Shown here one piece after another: positions 1-12,590 of a stretch of DNA of 64,000 nt (position 1 is its first letter; the number at the start of each line of letters is the position of its first letter). The notes under the pieces are model-generated. The model saw only the letters and a list, made by a program, of their open reading frames with translations, was not told the DNA's origin and made no database searches. The stretch lies in contig NZ_CP012914.1 in assembly GCF_001315015.1 (NCBI RefSeq), positions 2,724,501-2,788,500 of the forward strand. The letters run 5' to 3'. The stretch comes from Azospirillum brasilense. GTDB lineage: Bacteria > Pseudomonadota > Alphaproteobacteria > Azospirillales > Azospirillaceae. A program made the translations under genes and the position numbers.

Positions 1-127
1 CGGTCTCGCCCACCGCAACGGCACCCAGCATCAGCGACCGGTGCGAAATCGACTTGTCGCCCGGCACGCGGATCGTGCCGGCCAGCGCGCCGGTGGAGGA
101 TGAGCGAAGCGGCTTCGCCTGCAGCAT
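1..127 (-). CDS. aroA: 3-phosphoshikimate 1-carboxyvinyltransferase (EPSP synthase), N-terminal fragment
   Basis: Only the first 42 codons lie in the window; the gene continues past the left edge. Translated from the ATG at 127 it contains the EPSP synthase N-terminal signature [15 protein letters not shown] at about residues 23-37, which binds shikimate 3-phosphate and phosphoenolpyruvate. The enzyme makes EPSP, the sixth step of the shikimate pathway to aromatic amino acids, in the cytoplasm. A purine-rich GGGGAG lies about 7 bases before the ATG and supports this start. The family is certain from this motif alone; the remainder cannot be judged. Confidence 0.93.
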   Translation of the reverse strand, partial: MLQAKPLRSSSTGALAGTIRVPGDKSISHRSLMLGAVAVGET

Positions 128-256
128 GGGAGGGCTCCCCAGACAAGAATGTGACCAGGGCGGAGTACCTAGCACAGCGGGAAGGGCGATGCGAGCGATG
201 CGCGGGTCCCGCAGGGCGATTGGCTGAAAGCCGCGCGCAGGCAATGCGGGCAAGAA

Positions 257-369
257 TCGACACGGATTTCACGGATTGAAACCGGATTTCCCGGAACCGG
301 ACGGCGAAGCGTCCCATGATCGGTAAGGATCCGTGCAATCCGTGCCTCGATCCGTGAAATCCGTGTCGA
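257..369. repeat. 113-bp element with 20-bp perfect inverted ends
   Basis: The left arm (257-276) reads TCGACACGGATTTCACGGAT and the right arm (350-369) is its exact reverse complement. The interior holds further copies of the word CGTGCAATCCGTG or ATCCGTG. It sits in the 300-base gap between the divergent start of aroA and the 3' end of ggt, where I see no gene. The same CACGGATT words build a longer element at 47077-47292, so this looks like a dispersed intergenic repeat family (MITE-like or REP-like). There is no obvious target-site duplication. Confidence 0.75.
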
Positions 370-427
370 ACTTGTTTGTCAAAGCCGCGACCGAACCGTC
401 CGAACGTGCCCCTGACCGCTCCCGCGA

Positions 428-2218
428 TCAGTCGCCGACCGCCACCCCCTCGCGCCGGGTGTCGGCGCCGCCGGACAGCCCCTGACCGGTCACCACGATC
501 GCCTGGGTGCCGGAGGTCAGCTCCATCGCCTTGACCGTGTGCCCCCGCGCCTCCAGCGCCGCGATCCAGCCCTCCGCCTCGGTGCCCTGCTCCAGCTCCG
601 TCGGGCCGTTGCGGCTGCCGAAGTTAGGGGCATCCACCGCCGCCTGCGGGTCGAGGTCCCAGTCGAGCAAGGCGACCAGCGTCTTGCCCACGTAGTTGAT
701 GATGTTGCTGCCGCCCGGCGACCCCACCGAGGCCACCAGGGCGCCGTCGCGGAAGACCAGCGTCGGCGCCATCGAGCTGCGCGGGCGCTTGCCCGGCTCC
801 ACCCGGTTGGCGACCGGCTTGCCGTCCTCCGTCGGGGTGAAGGCGAAGTCGGTCAGCTCGTTGTTCAGCAGGAATCCGCGCACCATCAGGCGGGAGCCGA
901 AGCCGTCCTCGATGGTGGTGGTCATGGCGACGGCGTTGCCCGCCCCGTCCACCACGGAGATGTGGCTGGTGCCATGCTCCTCGGCCTCGGCGAAGCCCCA
1001 GGCGCGGCCTTCCCGGAAGGGCGGCTCGCCCGGCTGCGCCTTGCCCATCGACCGCTCGCCGACCAGGGCGGCGCGGCTCGCCAGATAGCCGCGGTCAAGC
1101 AGCCCCTTCACCGGCACCGACACGAAGTCCGGGTCGGCCAGATAGAGCCCGCGGTCGGCGAAGGCGAGTCGCCCGACCTCCGACAGCCAGTGCGCCGCCA
1201 GCGCCGGATCGCCTCGGGTGGCGGCCATGTCGCGCCCTTCCAGGACGGCCAGCATCTGCAGCACCGCGACCCCGCCGGAGCTGGGCGGCCCCATGCCGCA
1301 CAGGGTGTAGGCGCGGTAGGGGCCGCAGACCGGCTCCCGTTCCTTCACCCGGTAGGCCTTCAGGTCGGCCTCGGTCATGTCGCCGGGGTTGGTGGGGTGG
1401 CCGGTCACCGCCCTGACGAGGTCGGCGGCGATCGGTCCCTCGTAGAAGGCGGCGGAGCCCTTCTCGGCGATGGCGCGCAGCGTCGCCGCGAACTCCGGAT
1501 TCCTCAGCACATGGCCGACCGGCCAGGGCGTGCCGTCCGGCTGGTAGAAATAGGCGCGGGCCGCGGGGTTGGCCGGCAGGTGCTTTTCCATCGCCAGCTG
1601 TCCGTTCAGCCGCGGGCTGACCGTGAAGCCGTCCTCGGCCAGCGTGATGGCGCGCTCGAACAGGCGGGGCCAGGGGAGCTTGCCGTGGGTGCGGTGGGCG
1701 TGCTCCAGCAGCATCACCGTGCCCGGCACCCCAACCGACCGGCCGCCGACCACCGCGTCGTAGAAGGGCATCGGCTTGCCGTCCGCCCCCAGGAAACGCT
1801 CCGGAGTCGCTGCGGCCGGCGCCATCTCGCGCCCGTCGAGGGAGGTCACCGCCTTCGTTGCGGCATCGTAATGGACCAGGAAGGCGCCGCCCCCGACGCC
1901 GGAGCTTTGCGGTTCCACCAGATTGAGGACGAGTTGCACGGCGATCGCCGCGTCCACGGCGCTGCCCCCGGCGCGCAGGATCTCCCGCCCGGCCTCCGCC
2001 GCCAGCGGATTCGCAGCGGCCACCATGTACCGCGTGGCGGTGTCGACGCTGCGGCTGCCGCGTCCGGTCGCGCGCTCCGGCGCCACGTCTCCGGCGGCGG
2101 ATGGCGCCGCGGATGGCGCCGCGGATGGCGACGTCTGGGCCACGGCCTCCAGCGGCACCACCGCCAGCAGGCCGGCGGACAGCAACGCCCGCCAGCGGCG
2201 GGACAGCAGGATCGGCAT
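428..2218 (-). CDS. ggt: gamma-glutamyltransferase (glutathione hydrolase precursor)
   Basis: A 596-residue precursor in the usual GGT size range. The start is set at the ATG at 2218 because GGAGGAA lies 4-6 bases upstream of it; an in-frame ATG at 2233 would add only five residues. Residues 1 to about 28 are a signal peptide (RR, hydrophobic stretch, VAQ), followed by a low-complexity Ser-Ala-Pro linker encoded by 12-base tandem repeats. The motif HGTSHISVVD places the autocatalytic cleavage site and nucleophile at Thr417, dividing the large and small subunits. Later GGT signatures include PRSSMAPTLVF and SPGGSNII. The enzyme should hydrolyse or transfer the gamma-glutamyl group of glutathione in the periplasm. 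It is a single gene with its own orientation; no operon partner is visible. Confidence 0.95.
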   Translation of the reverse strand: MPILLSRRWRALLSAGLLAVVPLEAVAQTSPSAAPSAAPSAAGDVAPERATGRGSRSVDTATRYMVAAANPLAAEAGREILRAGGSAVDAAIAVQLVLNLVEPQSSGVGGGAFLVHYDAATKAVTSLDGREMAPAAATPERFLGADGKPMPFYDAVVGGRSVGVPGTVMLLEHAHRTHGKLPWPRLFERAITLAEDGFTVSPRLNGQLAMEKHLPANPAARAYFYQPDGTPWPVGHVLRNPEFAATLRAIAEKGSAAFYEGPIAADLVRAVTGHPTNPGDMTEADLKAYRVKEREPVCGPYRAYTLCGMGPPSSGGVAVLQMLAVLEGRDMAATRGDPALAAHWLSEVGRLAFADRGLYLADPDFVSVPVKGLLDRGYLASRAALVGERSMGKAQPGEPPFREGRAWGFAEAEEHGTSHISVVDGAGNAVAMTTTIEDGFGSRLMVRGFLLNNELTDFAFTPTEDGKPVANRVEPGKRPRSSMAPTLVFRDGALVASVGSPGGSNIINYVGKTLVALLDWDLDPQAAVDAPNFGSRNGPTELEQGTEAEGWIAALEARGHTVKAMELTSGTQAIVVTGQGLSGGADTRREGVAVGD

Positions 2219-2424
2219 CGGTTCCTCCCCCATTCTTCATGGTATCCTGGTCGGCGGCCCGGAGGACCACCGCAGGGTGAAGTTTGGCACCGGTCGCCGG
2301 CACCGCCAGTTTGCCGGCGACATTCCGCGAACTTTTTTTTGACAAGCGCCCGCTGGCGTGGCAAAGGGCGCGGCTTGTAATTCCCGAATTGGGCATTCCC
2401 TAGGAACGTGACGGAGGACGAGGC

Positions 2425-2817
2425 GTGGCCAAACCCGAATGGGGCGTCAAGCGCATCTGCCCGAGCTGTGGCGCGCGCTATTACGATCTGCGCAAGGACC
2501 CGCCGGTGTGCCCGAGCTGCGGAGCGCAGTTCGATCCCGAGGCGTTGCTGAAGTCCCGCAAGGCGCGCCCGGCGCCGGTTGACGATGTCAAGAAGGCCCC
2601 GGTGGTCTCCTCGGAGGACGAGGAAACCGAGACCGAGGAAGAAGAGTCGACGGAACTCGATGAGGTTGAGGACGACGTGTCCGTCGACGACATCGAGGAA
2701 ACCGACGAGACGCCCGAGGACGAGGACGATGTCCTGATCGAGGACACCTCGGAGCTGGGCGAGGACGACATGGACGAAGTCGTCGACGTTGAAGGCGAGG
2801 ACGAGGAGGAGCGCTGA
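2425..2817 (+). CDS. TIGR02300 family zinc-ribbon protein with acidic tail
   Basis: A 130-residue protein starting at GTG 2425, with GGAGG eight bases upstream. Residues 11-33 carry two CPSCGA knuckles, a probable structural zinc site. From about residue 58 to the end the sequence is almost entirely Glu, Asp, Ser and Thr, hence intrinsically disordered and strongly acidic. This architecture is that of TIGR02300, an alphaproteobacterial family of unknown function. A TTGACA at 2339-2344 could be a -35 box, but I cannot find a convincing -10. tRNA-Ala follows 141 bases downstream on the same strand. Confidence 0.9.
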   Translation: MAKPEWGVKRICPSCGARYYDLRKDPPVCPSCGAQFDPEALLKSRKARPAPVDDVKKAPVVSSEDEETETEEEESTELDEVEDDVSVDDIEETDETPEDEDDVLIEDTSELGEDDMDEVVDVEGEDEEER

Positions 2818-2958
2818 TCGCGCTCCCCCTTGAAAGACGGGGGCGGGTGAGCGGAAAAAAGCGGGGCGGGGCTGAATTTTTCTCTTGCATCAGCCCACCG
2901 TCCTGACCAATATCCCGCTCCACCGAGGCAGGCCGCAAGGCTCGCCGCCCAGAGTTTC

Positions 2959-3034
<76 letters not shown>

Positions 3035-3040
3035 AACACT

Positions 3041-3080
3041 CGAAGGGCCTGCGCAGCACCGCGCGGGCCCTTCGGCGTTT
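3041..3080 (+). terminator. hairpin terminator after tRNA-Ala
   Basis: CGAAGGGCC at 3041-3049 pairs with GGCCCTTCG at 3066-3074, with extra GC pairing inside, and is followed by GCGTTT. It starts six bases after the tRNA CCA end, so it probably ends the tRNA transcript. The U tract is short. Confidence 0.6.
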
Positions 3081-3203
3081 CAGGCTCTATTTCCTCCCAT
3101 TCCTTCCGTCACCACCGTCTTGACAGGCGTCAAGGAACGCTCTTTGGTCGGGCGGCACCGTCGGCTTCCGCCGATTCCCGTTCCCTCCCGCTTCGGACAC
3201 GCC

Positions 3204-3482
3204 ATGGCCGACATCCTGATCGCCAACACCCTGACGGGCGAGACCACCCTGGGCGCGCTGAACGCCGTCGATCCGGACGCCGTGGGCCGGCTGGCGCAGA
3301 TCCACCCGGTCTTCAACCCCGGCGTCGGCGTGCCCGACAGCGCCAGCCTGAACGATCTCGCCAAGGCCACCGGCATCCCGCTGGACGTGCTGCTGGCCAC
3401 GGCGCGCGGCGCCATCCACGTCACCGCCCCGGCCGGCGGCTGCGGCTGCGGAAGCGGCGGCTGCGGCACCCCCAAGCACTGA
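3204..3482 (+). CDS. small protein with DUF1858/ScdA-N-like segment and Cys-Gly tail
   Basis: A 92-residue protein starting at ATG 3204; the reading frame is open further upstream but this ATG begins the conserved-looking part. Residues about 28-70 (HPVFNPGVGVP, then LNDLAKATGIPLDVLLATA) resemble the fold of DUF1858 or the ScdA N-terminal domain, in which a short helix ends in a Leu-rich segment. The last 20 residues include GGCGCGSGGCG, four cysteines in a glycine-rich tail, suggesting metal binding. The family assignment is by pattern only. It lies between tRNA-Ala and the pirin gene on the same strand, 89 bases before the latter. Confidence 0.6.
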   Translation: MADILIANTLTGETTLGALNAVDPDAVGRLAQIHPVFNPGVGVPDSASLNDLAKATGIPLDVLLATARGAIHVTAPAGGCGCGSGGCGTPKH

Positions 3483-3571
3483 ACGCTTTCCCCCTCCCAT
3501 TCGCGGCGCCGGTCCCCACCTGTTGGTGGCACCCACCATTGGGAACAGGCTTCGGGAACGGGAGGACGAGC

Positions 3572-4474
3572 ATGACGACGGCGCCAACATCGACCGAGTC
3601 TCCGGACGGCTGGCTGGAAACGGTGGTCGTTCCGCGCACCAGCGACATCGGCGGGTTCGAGGTGCGGCGCGCCCTGCCCTCCGTCCGCAAGCGGATGGTC
3701 GGGCCGTTCGTCTTCCTCGACCAGATGGGGCCGGCGATCCTCAAGGCCGGGGCGGGAATCGACGTGCGCCCCCACCCGCACATCGGGCTGGCCACCGTCA
3801 CCTACCTGTTCGACGGCGAGATCCTGCACCGCGACAGCCTGGGCACCGTCCTGCCGATCCGTCCGGGGGCGGTGAACTGGATGACCGCCGGGCGCGGCAT
3901 CGCCCATTCCGAACGCTCCGCCACCGACGAGCGCGGGCGCGACCGGCTGCTGTCGGGCATCCAGTCCTGGGTCGCCCTGCCCAAGACCCATGAGGAGACC
4001 GACCCCGCCTTCGTCCATCTCGGCGCCGACGAGCTGCCGGTGGTCGAGGGCGAGGGCAAGCGGCTGCGCGTCGTCGCGGGCGAGGCGTACGGTGTACGTT
4101 CGCCGATGAACACGCTGTGGGACACGCTGTACGTCGATGCGTCGCTGGACGCCGGCGCCCGCCTGCCCATCGACCGCGAGACGGAGGAGCGGGCGCTCTA
4201 CATCGCCGACGGCACCGTCACGATCCACGGTGACCGCTTCGAGTCCGGGCGGCTTCTGGTGCTGCGCCCCGGCGACGCCATCACCGTGGAGGCCGAGACC
4301 GCCGCCCGCCTGATTCTGCTGGGCGGCGCCGTGATGGACGGCCCGCGCCATATCTGGTGGAACTTCGTGTCCAGCCGCCAGGACCGCATCGAACAGGCCA
4401 AGGCCGAATGGCAGGCCGGACGGTTCGACGCTGTTCCCGGCGAGACGGAATTCATTCCGCTTCCGGAACGGTGA
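3572..4474 (+). CDS. pirin family protein
   Basis: A 300-residue protein starting at ATG 3572 with GGAGG seven bases upstream. Pirins are bicupin iron proteins. Here the metal-ligand region RPHPHIGLATVTYLFDGE is at about residues 67-84, followed by HRDSLG and the signature MTAGRGIAHSE, all hallmarks of the N-terminal cupin. A C-terminal pirin domain spans about 185-290. Some family members act as quercetin 2,3-dioxygenases, others as redox-sensitive regulators; the sequence does not tell which. Its last 23 bases overlap the 3' end of the convergent moeA fusion gene. Confidence 0.93.
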   Translation: MTTAPTSTESPDGWLETVVVPRTSDIGGFEVRRALPSVRKRMVGPFVFLDQMGPAILKAGAGIDVRPHPHIGLATVTYLFDGEILHRDSLGTVLPIRPGAVNWMTAGRGIAHSERSATDERGRDRLLSGIQSWVALPKTHEETDPAFVHLGADELPVVEGEGKRLRVVAGEAYGVRSPMNTLWDTLYVDASLDAGARLPIDRETEERALYIADGTVTIHGDRFESGRLLVLRPGDAITVEAETAARLILLGGAVMDGPRHIWWNFVSSRQDRIEQAKAEWQAGRFDAVPGETEFIPLPER

Positions 4475-6437
4475 AGCCGAGCGCCGTCAGCCTCTCCCGC
4501 ACCGCCGGATCGGTCAGCGCCTTCAGGAAGCGCTGGACCGACGGCCGCTCCCGGCGGTCGTTGGGGATCACGAAGTCGTAATGCTCCGCCTGCAGGGGCA
4601 GGAAGCCCAGCCCGTAGAGGGTGGCGACGCTTTCGATGGCGACGCCCCAGTCGGCGCGGCCCTGGGCCACCGCCACCGCCACGGCGTTGTGCGACTTGGC
4701 CTGCGACCAATAGCCGGTAGGCCGCGCCGCCCCGAGCAGCCGGTCGGTCAGGATGCGCGTGCCGCTGCCGGCGTTGCGGTTGACCAGGATGCAGTCCGGG
4801 TCCTGCGCCGCCGCCAGACCAGCCTCCTCGGCCGTTTTGCCTTCGAAACGACCATCGCCCTTGCGGAAGACGATGCCCTGAAGGCGGCGATAACCGGTCA
4901 CGAGGCCGAGCGCCGGAGTCAGGAAGGGGCGGTTGTACTCCCCGCTCTTCGGGTCCATCAGGTGGATGGCCGCCACGTCGCATTCACCACGCCGGGCGGC
5001 GGCGAGCCCGCCCATCGAGCCGACGTTCAGTGCCTTGACCGTCAGCCCCTCCCCGACCAGCCGGCCGGTGATGGCGTCCAGCCCGACGCAATGGCTGCCG
5101 ATCACAATCAGGTCGGCGGGGCGGGTGTCGCGCCCGATGCGCTGCACCGACACCGGGGTGCCGGCCTCCAACGCCTCGGCTTGCGGGTCGATGGCGACGA
5201 AGCCGTCCGCCGCGCTGAAGGCGGTCACCGCGCCGGAGCCCTTGGACAGCGGATAGGCCGCCAGCCCGCCGTCCGCGCCGCGCACCAGCGAAACCATCAC
5301 GTATTCGGTTCGGCCCCGTTCCGATCCCAGCCGCATCGGCACCGTCGCATCCACGCTCTCCTTCGCCGCGGGCGGCAGACCGGCCAGCGCGCGCAGCACC
5401 GGGGCGACGAATTCGTGGAAGGTGAACATGGCGGAGGTCGGGAAGCCGGGCAGGACCACCACCGGCTTGCCCTTCGTTACGGCCAGGCACAGAGGCTTGC
5501 CGGGCTTCAGTGCCACGCCGTGCGCAACGATGCCGGGGTCGGTCAGGCGGCTGACGATGCGGTAGGAGAGGTCGCCCGCCCCCTTCGACGTGCCGCCCGA
5601 CAGCAGCAGCGCGTCGCAGGTCAGACCCTGTTCGACCAGCGGCGCCAGTTCCGCCTCGTCGTCGCGCGCGATGCCCAGCCGGACCGGCTCCCCGCCCAGC
5701 TCCTCCACCGCGGCGGCGAGGATGGCGGCGTTCGAATCATAGACGGCGCCGGGCCGGATCGGTTCGCCGGGGGCAACGATCTCGTCGCCGGTGGACAGGA
5801 TCGCCACGCGGGGGCGGCGGACCACCGACACCTCGGCCCGCCCGATGGCCGCCAGAACGCCGATCTCGCGGGAGGTCAGCACCTGCCCGCGGCGCATCAC
5901 CGTCTCGCCGCGCCCGATGTCCGACCCGGCGGCGGCGACGAAGGCGCCGGGCACCACCGGCTTGCGGATTTCCACCAGAAGGGCGTCGCCCTCCTCATGC
6001 GACTCGGTGTGCTCGACCATCACCACGGCGTCGGCGCCGCGCGGCAGCATGCCGCCGGTGGCGAGCACGGTGGCCGTGCCGGGGGCGACGGTCAGGGACG
6101 GCACCCGCCCGGCGGACAGAACCTCCTCGTTCAGGCGCAGCACGACCGGCGTGTCCTCGCCCGCCCCCTGGGTGTCGGCGGCGCGCACCGCGAAGCCGTC
6201 CACCGAGGAACGGTCGAAGCCGGGGACATCGACCTCCGCCACCACGTCGGCGGCCAGCACGCGGCCCAGCGCGGCGCCCAGCGGCACCGTCTCCGCCCCC
6301 TTGGGCGTCAGGTCGAGATGGCGGCGGAAGCGCGCCTCGGCCTCGTCGCGGCCCACCACCTCCAGGAACTGCTCCTGCCGGGCCGCCTGGGCGACAAAAC
6401 GCCGGATGTCGATTCGCCGGATGTCCTGGTTGGACAC
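4452..6437 (-). CDS. MoeA-type molybdopterin protein fused to a periplasmic-binding-like domain
   Basis: A 661-residue protein with a GTG start at 6437 and GGGGAAGGG just upstream. Residues about 35-425 are a full MoeA module: DRSSVDGFAVRA, GGMLPRGADAVVMVEHTE, ILSTGDEI, SGGTSKGAGDLSY and LPGFPTSAMFTFHEFV. MoeA proteins insert molybdate into adenylylated molybdopterin. Residues about 440-655 form a PBP-like domain of the type found C-terminal to MoeA or ModE-like proteins (DLIVIGSHCVGLD, NRNAGSGTR, FLPLQAEHYDFVIP), which may bind an oxyanion or serve as a sensing module. The gene lies 26 bases downstream of a second MoeA-like gene and is probably cotranscribed with it. The 3' end overlaps the pirin gene tail to tail. 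Confidence 0.9.
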   Translation of the reverse strand: MSNQDIRRIDIRRFVAQAARQEQFLEVVGRDEAEARFRRHLDLTPKGAETVPLGAALGRVLAADVVAEVDVPGFDRSSVDGFAVRAADTQGAGEDTPVVLRLNEEVLSAGRVPSLTVAPGTATVLATGGMLPRGADAVVMVEHTESHEEGDALLVEIRKPVVPGAFVAAAGSDIGRGETVMRRGQVLTSREIGVLAAIGRAEVSVVRRPRVAILSTGDEIVAPGEPIRPGAVYDSNAAILAAAVEELGGEPVRLGIARDDEAELAPLVEQGLTCDALLLSGGTSKGAGDLSYRIVSRLTDPGIVAHGVALKPGKPLCLAVTKGKPVVVLPGFPTSAMFTFHEFVAPVLRALAGLPPAAKESVDATVPMRLGSERGRTEYVMVSLVRGADGGLAAYPLSKGSGAVTAFSAADGFVAIDPQAEALEAGTPVSVQRIGRDTRPADLIVIGSHCVGLDAITGRLVGEGLTVKALNVGSMGGLAAARRGECDVAAIHLMDPKSGEYNRPFLTPALGLVTGYRRLQGIVFRKGDGRFEGKTAEEAGLAAAQDPDCILVNRNAGSGTRILTDRLLGAARPTGYWSQAKSHNAVAVAVAQGRADWGVAIESVATLYGLGFLPLQAEHYDFVIPNDRRERPSVQRFLKALTDPAVRERLTALGFTVPEAE

Positions 6438-6463
6438 GCCCTTCCCCCCTCGCTCGATGCCGT

Positions 6464-7690
6464 TCAGAGACTTGTACCGTCAAAACAGCGCAGGGTCACG
6501 GTCGCCCCGGCGGGAACGCCCTCGCTTTCCGCCGGGATCAGGACGAAGCCGTCGGCCAGCACCGCACCGGCCAATCCCGGCCGGTGCGGGGAGGCGACCG
6601 GCTCGACCAGCCCATCCGCCGTCCGGCGCACGCGGTACAGTTCGGTGCAGCCGATCTCCGACACCAGCTTGCGCACCGTCACGGCGGGGACCGCCGGATG
6701 CGGCAGCGCGGGGTCCCGCCCGGCCAGACGGCGCAGCGCCCGCCCGGCCAGCAGCTCATAGGCCGTCAGGCAGGCCATCGGTTCACCGGGCAGCAGCACG
6801 GCGGGCACGCCGCCGGCCGTCCCAAGCGCCGCCGAATCGCCGGGGCGCAGGGCCACGCCGTGCAGGGCCAACATCCCCGCGTCGGCCAGCGCCAGCGGGG
6901 CCACGTCGTCCTCCCCCACCCCGGTGCGCCCGGCGGAGATCAGCAGGTCGGCGCCAGGGGCCGCGTAGGCGGCGGCCAGGGCGGCGCGGTCCGCCGGCAG
7001 CGGCCCCACCAGCTCCGCCACGCCGCCATCCCGCGCCACCAGCGCGGCCAGCATGGCGCCCAGCGTCTCGGGCCCGGACCGCGGCCCCCCGGCCAGCACA
7101 ATCCGCACCCGCGGTCGGGCGCCGACGCACAACACGTCGATCCCCAGCGCGGCGAACAGCCCAAGGTCCTGCGGGCGGAGCCGGTGCCCGGCCTTCAGCA
7201 GGACCGTCCCGGCCCGCAGGCCCTCGCCCCGCCGCTCCACCCCGTCGCCGGGTGCGACGCTGTTCAGCGCCTCAACGAAGGGTCCATCGGTTTGGATGCA
7301 CTCCACGGGCAGGATCGCGTCGGTTCCCGGCGGCATCGGTTCGCCGGCCGCGACGGTCACGGCGCCCGGCAGCGGCACCGGGTTGTAGGAGCCGGCGCCC
7401 AGCGTGTCGCTGGAGGCCACCGCCACCCCGTCGCGGGCGGCCCGGTCGGCGGACGGCCAATCCCCCGGCGCGCTCACCGGCTCGGCGAGAACCGGGCCCT
7501 CCGCCAGCGTGGCGGCGATGGCGGCCAGAGGCACGGCGCGCGGCGGCAGAGGGCCAACGGTGGCGTCGATCCAGCCCTCCATGACCGACAGGGCGGCACG
7601 GCTGGAAAATCCGCGCCCGCGCACGTCGGTCGCTGACAAGGGACGCGGGTCCCCGGTCGCGGGGTCGTCTCCGGCTCTGGCCGAACTCAT
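6464..7690 (-). CDS. molybdopterin molybdotransferase MoeA-like protein
   Basis: A 408-residue protein starting at ATG 7690. It follows the MoeA plan but is divergent: SADRAARDGVAV replaces the usual DGYA/DGFA motif, MPPGTDAILPVE is the domain III/I motif, ISAGRTGVGEDDV stands for SGG(V/T)S.G, and LPGEPMACLTAYELL for the LPG-P motif. It ends with the small MoeA C-terminal domain. It lies just upstream of the MoeA-PBP fusion, so the two may have divided roles (one active molybdotransferase, one accessory or regulatory protein). Given the changed DGYA and SGG motifs, this copy may be the less typical of the two. Confidence 0.85.
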   Translation of the reverse strand: MSSARAGDDPATGDPRPLSATDVRGRGFSSRAALSVMEGWIDATVGPLPPRAVPLAAIAATLAEGPVLAEPVSAPGDWPSADRAARDGVAVASSDTLGAGSYNPVPLPGAVTVAAGEPMPPGTDAILPVECIQTDGPFVEALNSVAPGDGVERRGEGLRAGTVLLKAGHRLRPQDLGLFAALGIDVLCVGARPRVRIVLAGGPRSGPETLGAMLAALVARDGGVAELVGPLPADRAALAAAYAAPGADLLISAGRTGVGEDDVAPLALADAGMLALHGVALRPGDSAALGTAGGVPAVLLPGEPMACLTAYELLAGRALRRLAGRDPALPHPAVPAVTVRKLVSEIGCTELYRVRRTADGLVEPVASPHRPGLAGAVLADGFVLIPAESEGVPAGATVTLRCFDGTSL

Positions 7691-7721
7691 GGCTGCACCC
7701 GTGATGCCTCAGGTCGGCCCC

Positions 7722-8642
7722 TTATACCGCAACCTCCACACCGCCGCTGCACACACGGTTGCGGCCGGCGCGCTTGGCCTCGTAGAGCAGGCCGTCGGCC
7801 AGCTGGGTCAACCGCTCCGGCGTGTCGTCCAGCATCGGCCGGGCGGTGGCGACGCCCAGGCTGATGGTAACGTGGTCGGCGACATGGGACACCGCGTGGG
7901 GCAGACGCCGGTCAGCCACCGTCCGGCGCAGGCGTTCGGCGACCTGGACCGCTCCGTCCTCATCGGTTTCGGGAAGCAGGCAAACGAACTCCTCGCCGCC
8001 GTAGCGGGCGATCAGATCACCCGGCCTCATCATCTGCTCGGCCAGGAGCTGGGCCACGGCGCGCAGGCACTCGTCGCCCGCCTGATGGCCGTAATGGTCG
8101 TTGTAGGGCTTGAACTGGTCGACATCGAGCATGATGAGCGACAGCGGAAGCTGCGCCCGTCCGCAGCGCCGCCATTCGCGCAGCAGCACCTCGTCGAAAC
8201 GGCGGCGGTTGGCGATGCCGGTCAGGCCGTCGTTGAAGGACAGGGTGCGCAGCAGGTCGGTCTGCCGCTTCAGCAGCAGGTGGTTGCGCACCCGCGCCTT
8301 GACGATGGGCGGGCTGATCGGCTTGGAGATGAAGTCGATGGCGCCGACCTCCAGCCCATAGGTTTCGTCCTCCACCTCGCTCTTGGCCGAAATGAAGATG
8401 ACCGGAATATCGCGGGTGACCGGATCGGTCTTGAGGCGGGAACAGACCTCGTAGCCATCCATGCCCGGCATCATGATGTCCAGCAGAACGAGATCGGGCA
8501 GCCTTGACTGCGCCAGTTCCAGCGCCTTCGCCCCGTCGGTCGCGAAATAGATGTCGTGCTCATCCTTCAGGATGCGGCTCAACACATGCACGTTCGACGG
8601 AATGTCGTCGACCACCAGGATCTTGGAGCGCGCGTCGGTCAT
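7722..8642 (-). CDS. PleD-like response regulator with GGDEF diguanylate cyclase domain
   Basis: A 306-residue protein starting at ATG 8642. Residues 1-125 are a receiver domain with the phosphoacceptor Asp55 in LVLLDIMMPGMDG and acidic pocket VVDD. Residues about 145-300 are a GGDEF domain whose active-site loop is GGEEF at 215-219, an active variant. RPGD at 206-209, exactly five residues before GGEEF, is the inhibitory I-site (RxxD). It should make cyclic di-GMP upon phosphorylation, with product feedback. It starts 52 bases after the stop of a hybrid kinase on the same strand, the likely phosphodonor. Confidence 0.95.
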   Translation of the reverse strand: MTDARSKILVVDDIPSNVHVLSRILKDEHDIYFATDGAKALELAQSRLPDLVLLDIMMPGMDGYEVCSRLKTDPVTRDIPVIFISAKSEVEDETYGLEVGAIDFISKPISPPIVKARVRNHLLLKRQTDLLRTLSFNDGLTGIANRRRFDEVLLREWRRCGRAQLPLSLIMLDVDQFKPYNDHYGHQAGDECLRAVAQLLAEQMMRPGDLIARYGGEEFVCLLPETDEDGAVQVAERLRRTVADRRLPHAVSHVADHVTISLGVATARPMLDDTPERLTQLADGLLYEAKRAGRNRVCSGGVEVAV

Positions 8643-8694
8643 GTTCGGTTCCTGGAGATCGGTTCCCGGAAAACGGTTCTGGATGTGAAGCGGA

Positions 8695-12531
<3,837 letters not shown>

Positions 12532-12590
12532 TGCCGGTGTCCGCCAGGTCCGGCGCACGCCGGAGGAGAGAAAGTTGCCGCACATGGGAA

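Noticed and set aside
2339..2379. A sigma-70 promoter for the TIGR02300 gene from TTGACA
   Set aside because: No -10-like word lies at 16-18 bases; TTGTAAT lies too far away.
4452..4474. Frameshift or assembly error at the pirin/moeA tail overlap
   Set aside because: Both genes end with family-typical C-termini; a 23-base convergent overlap is common.
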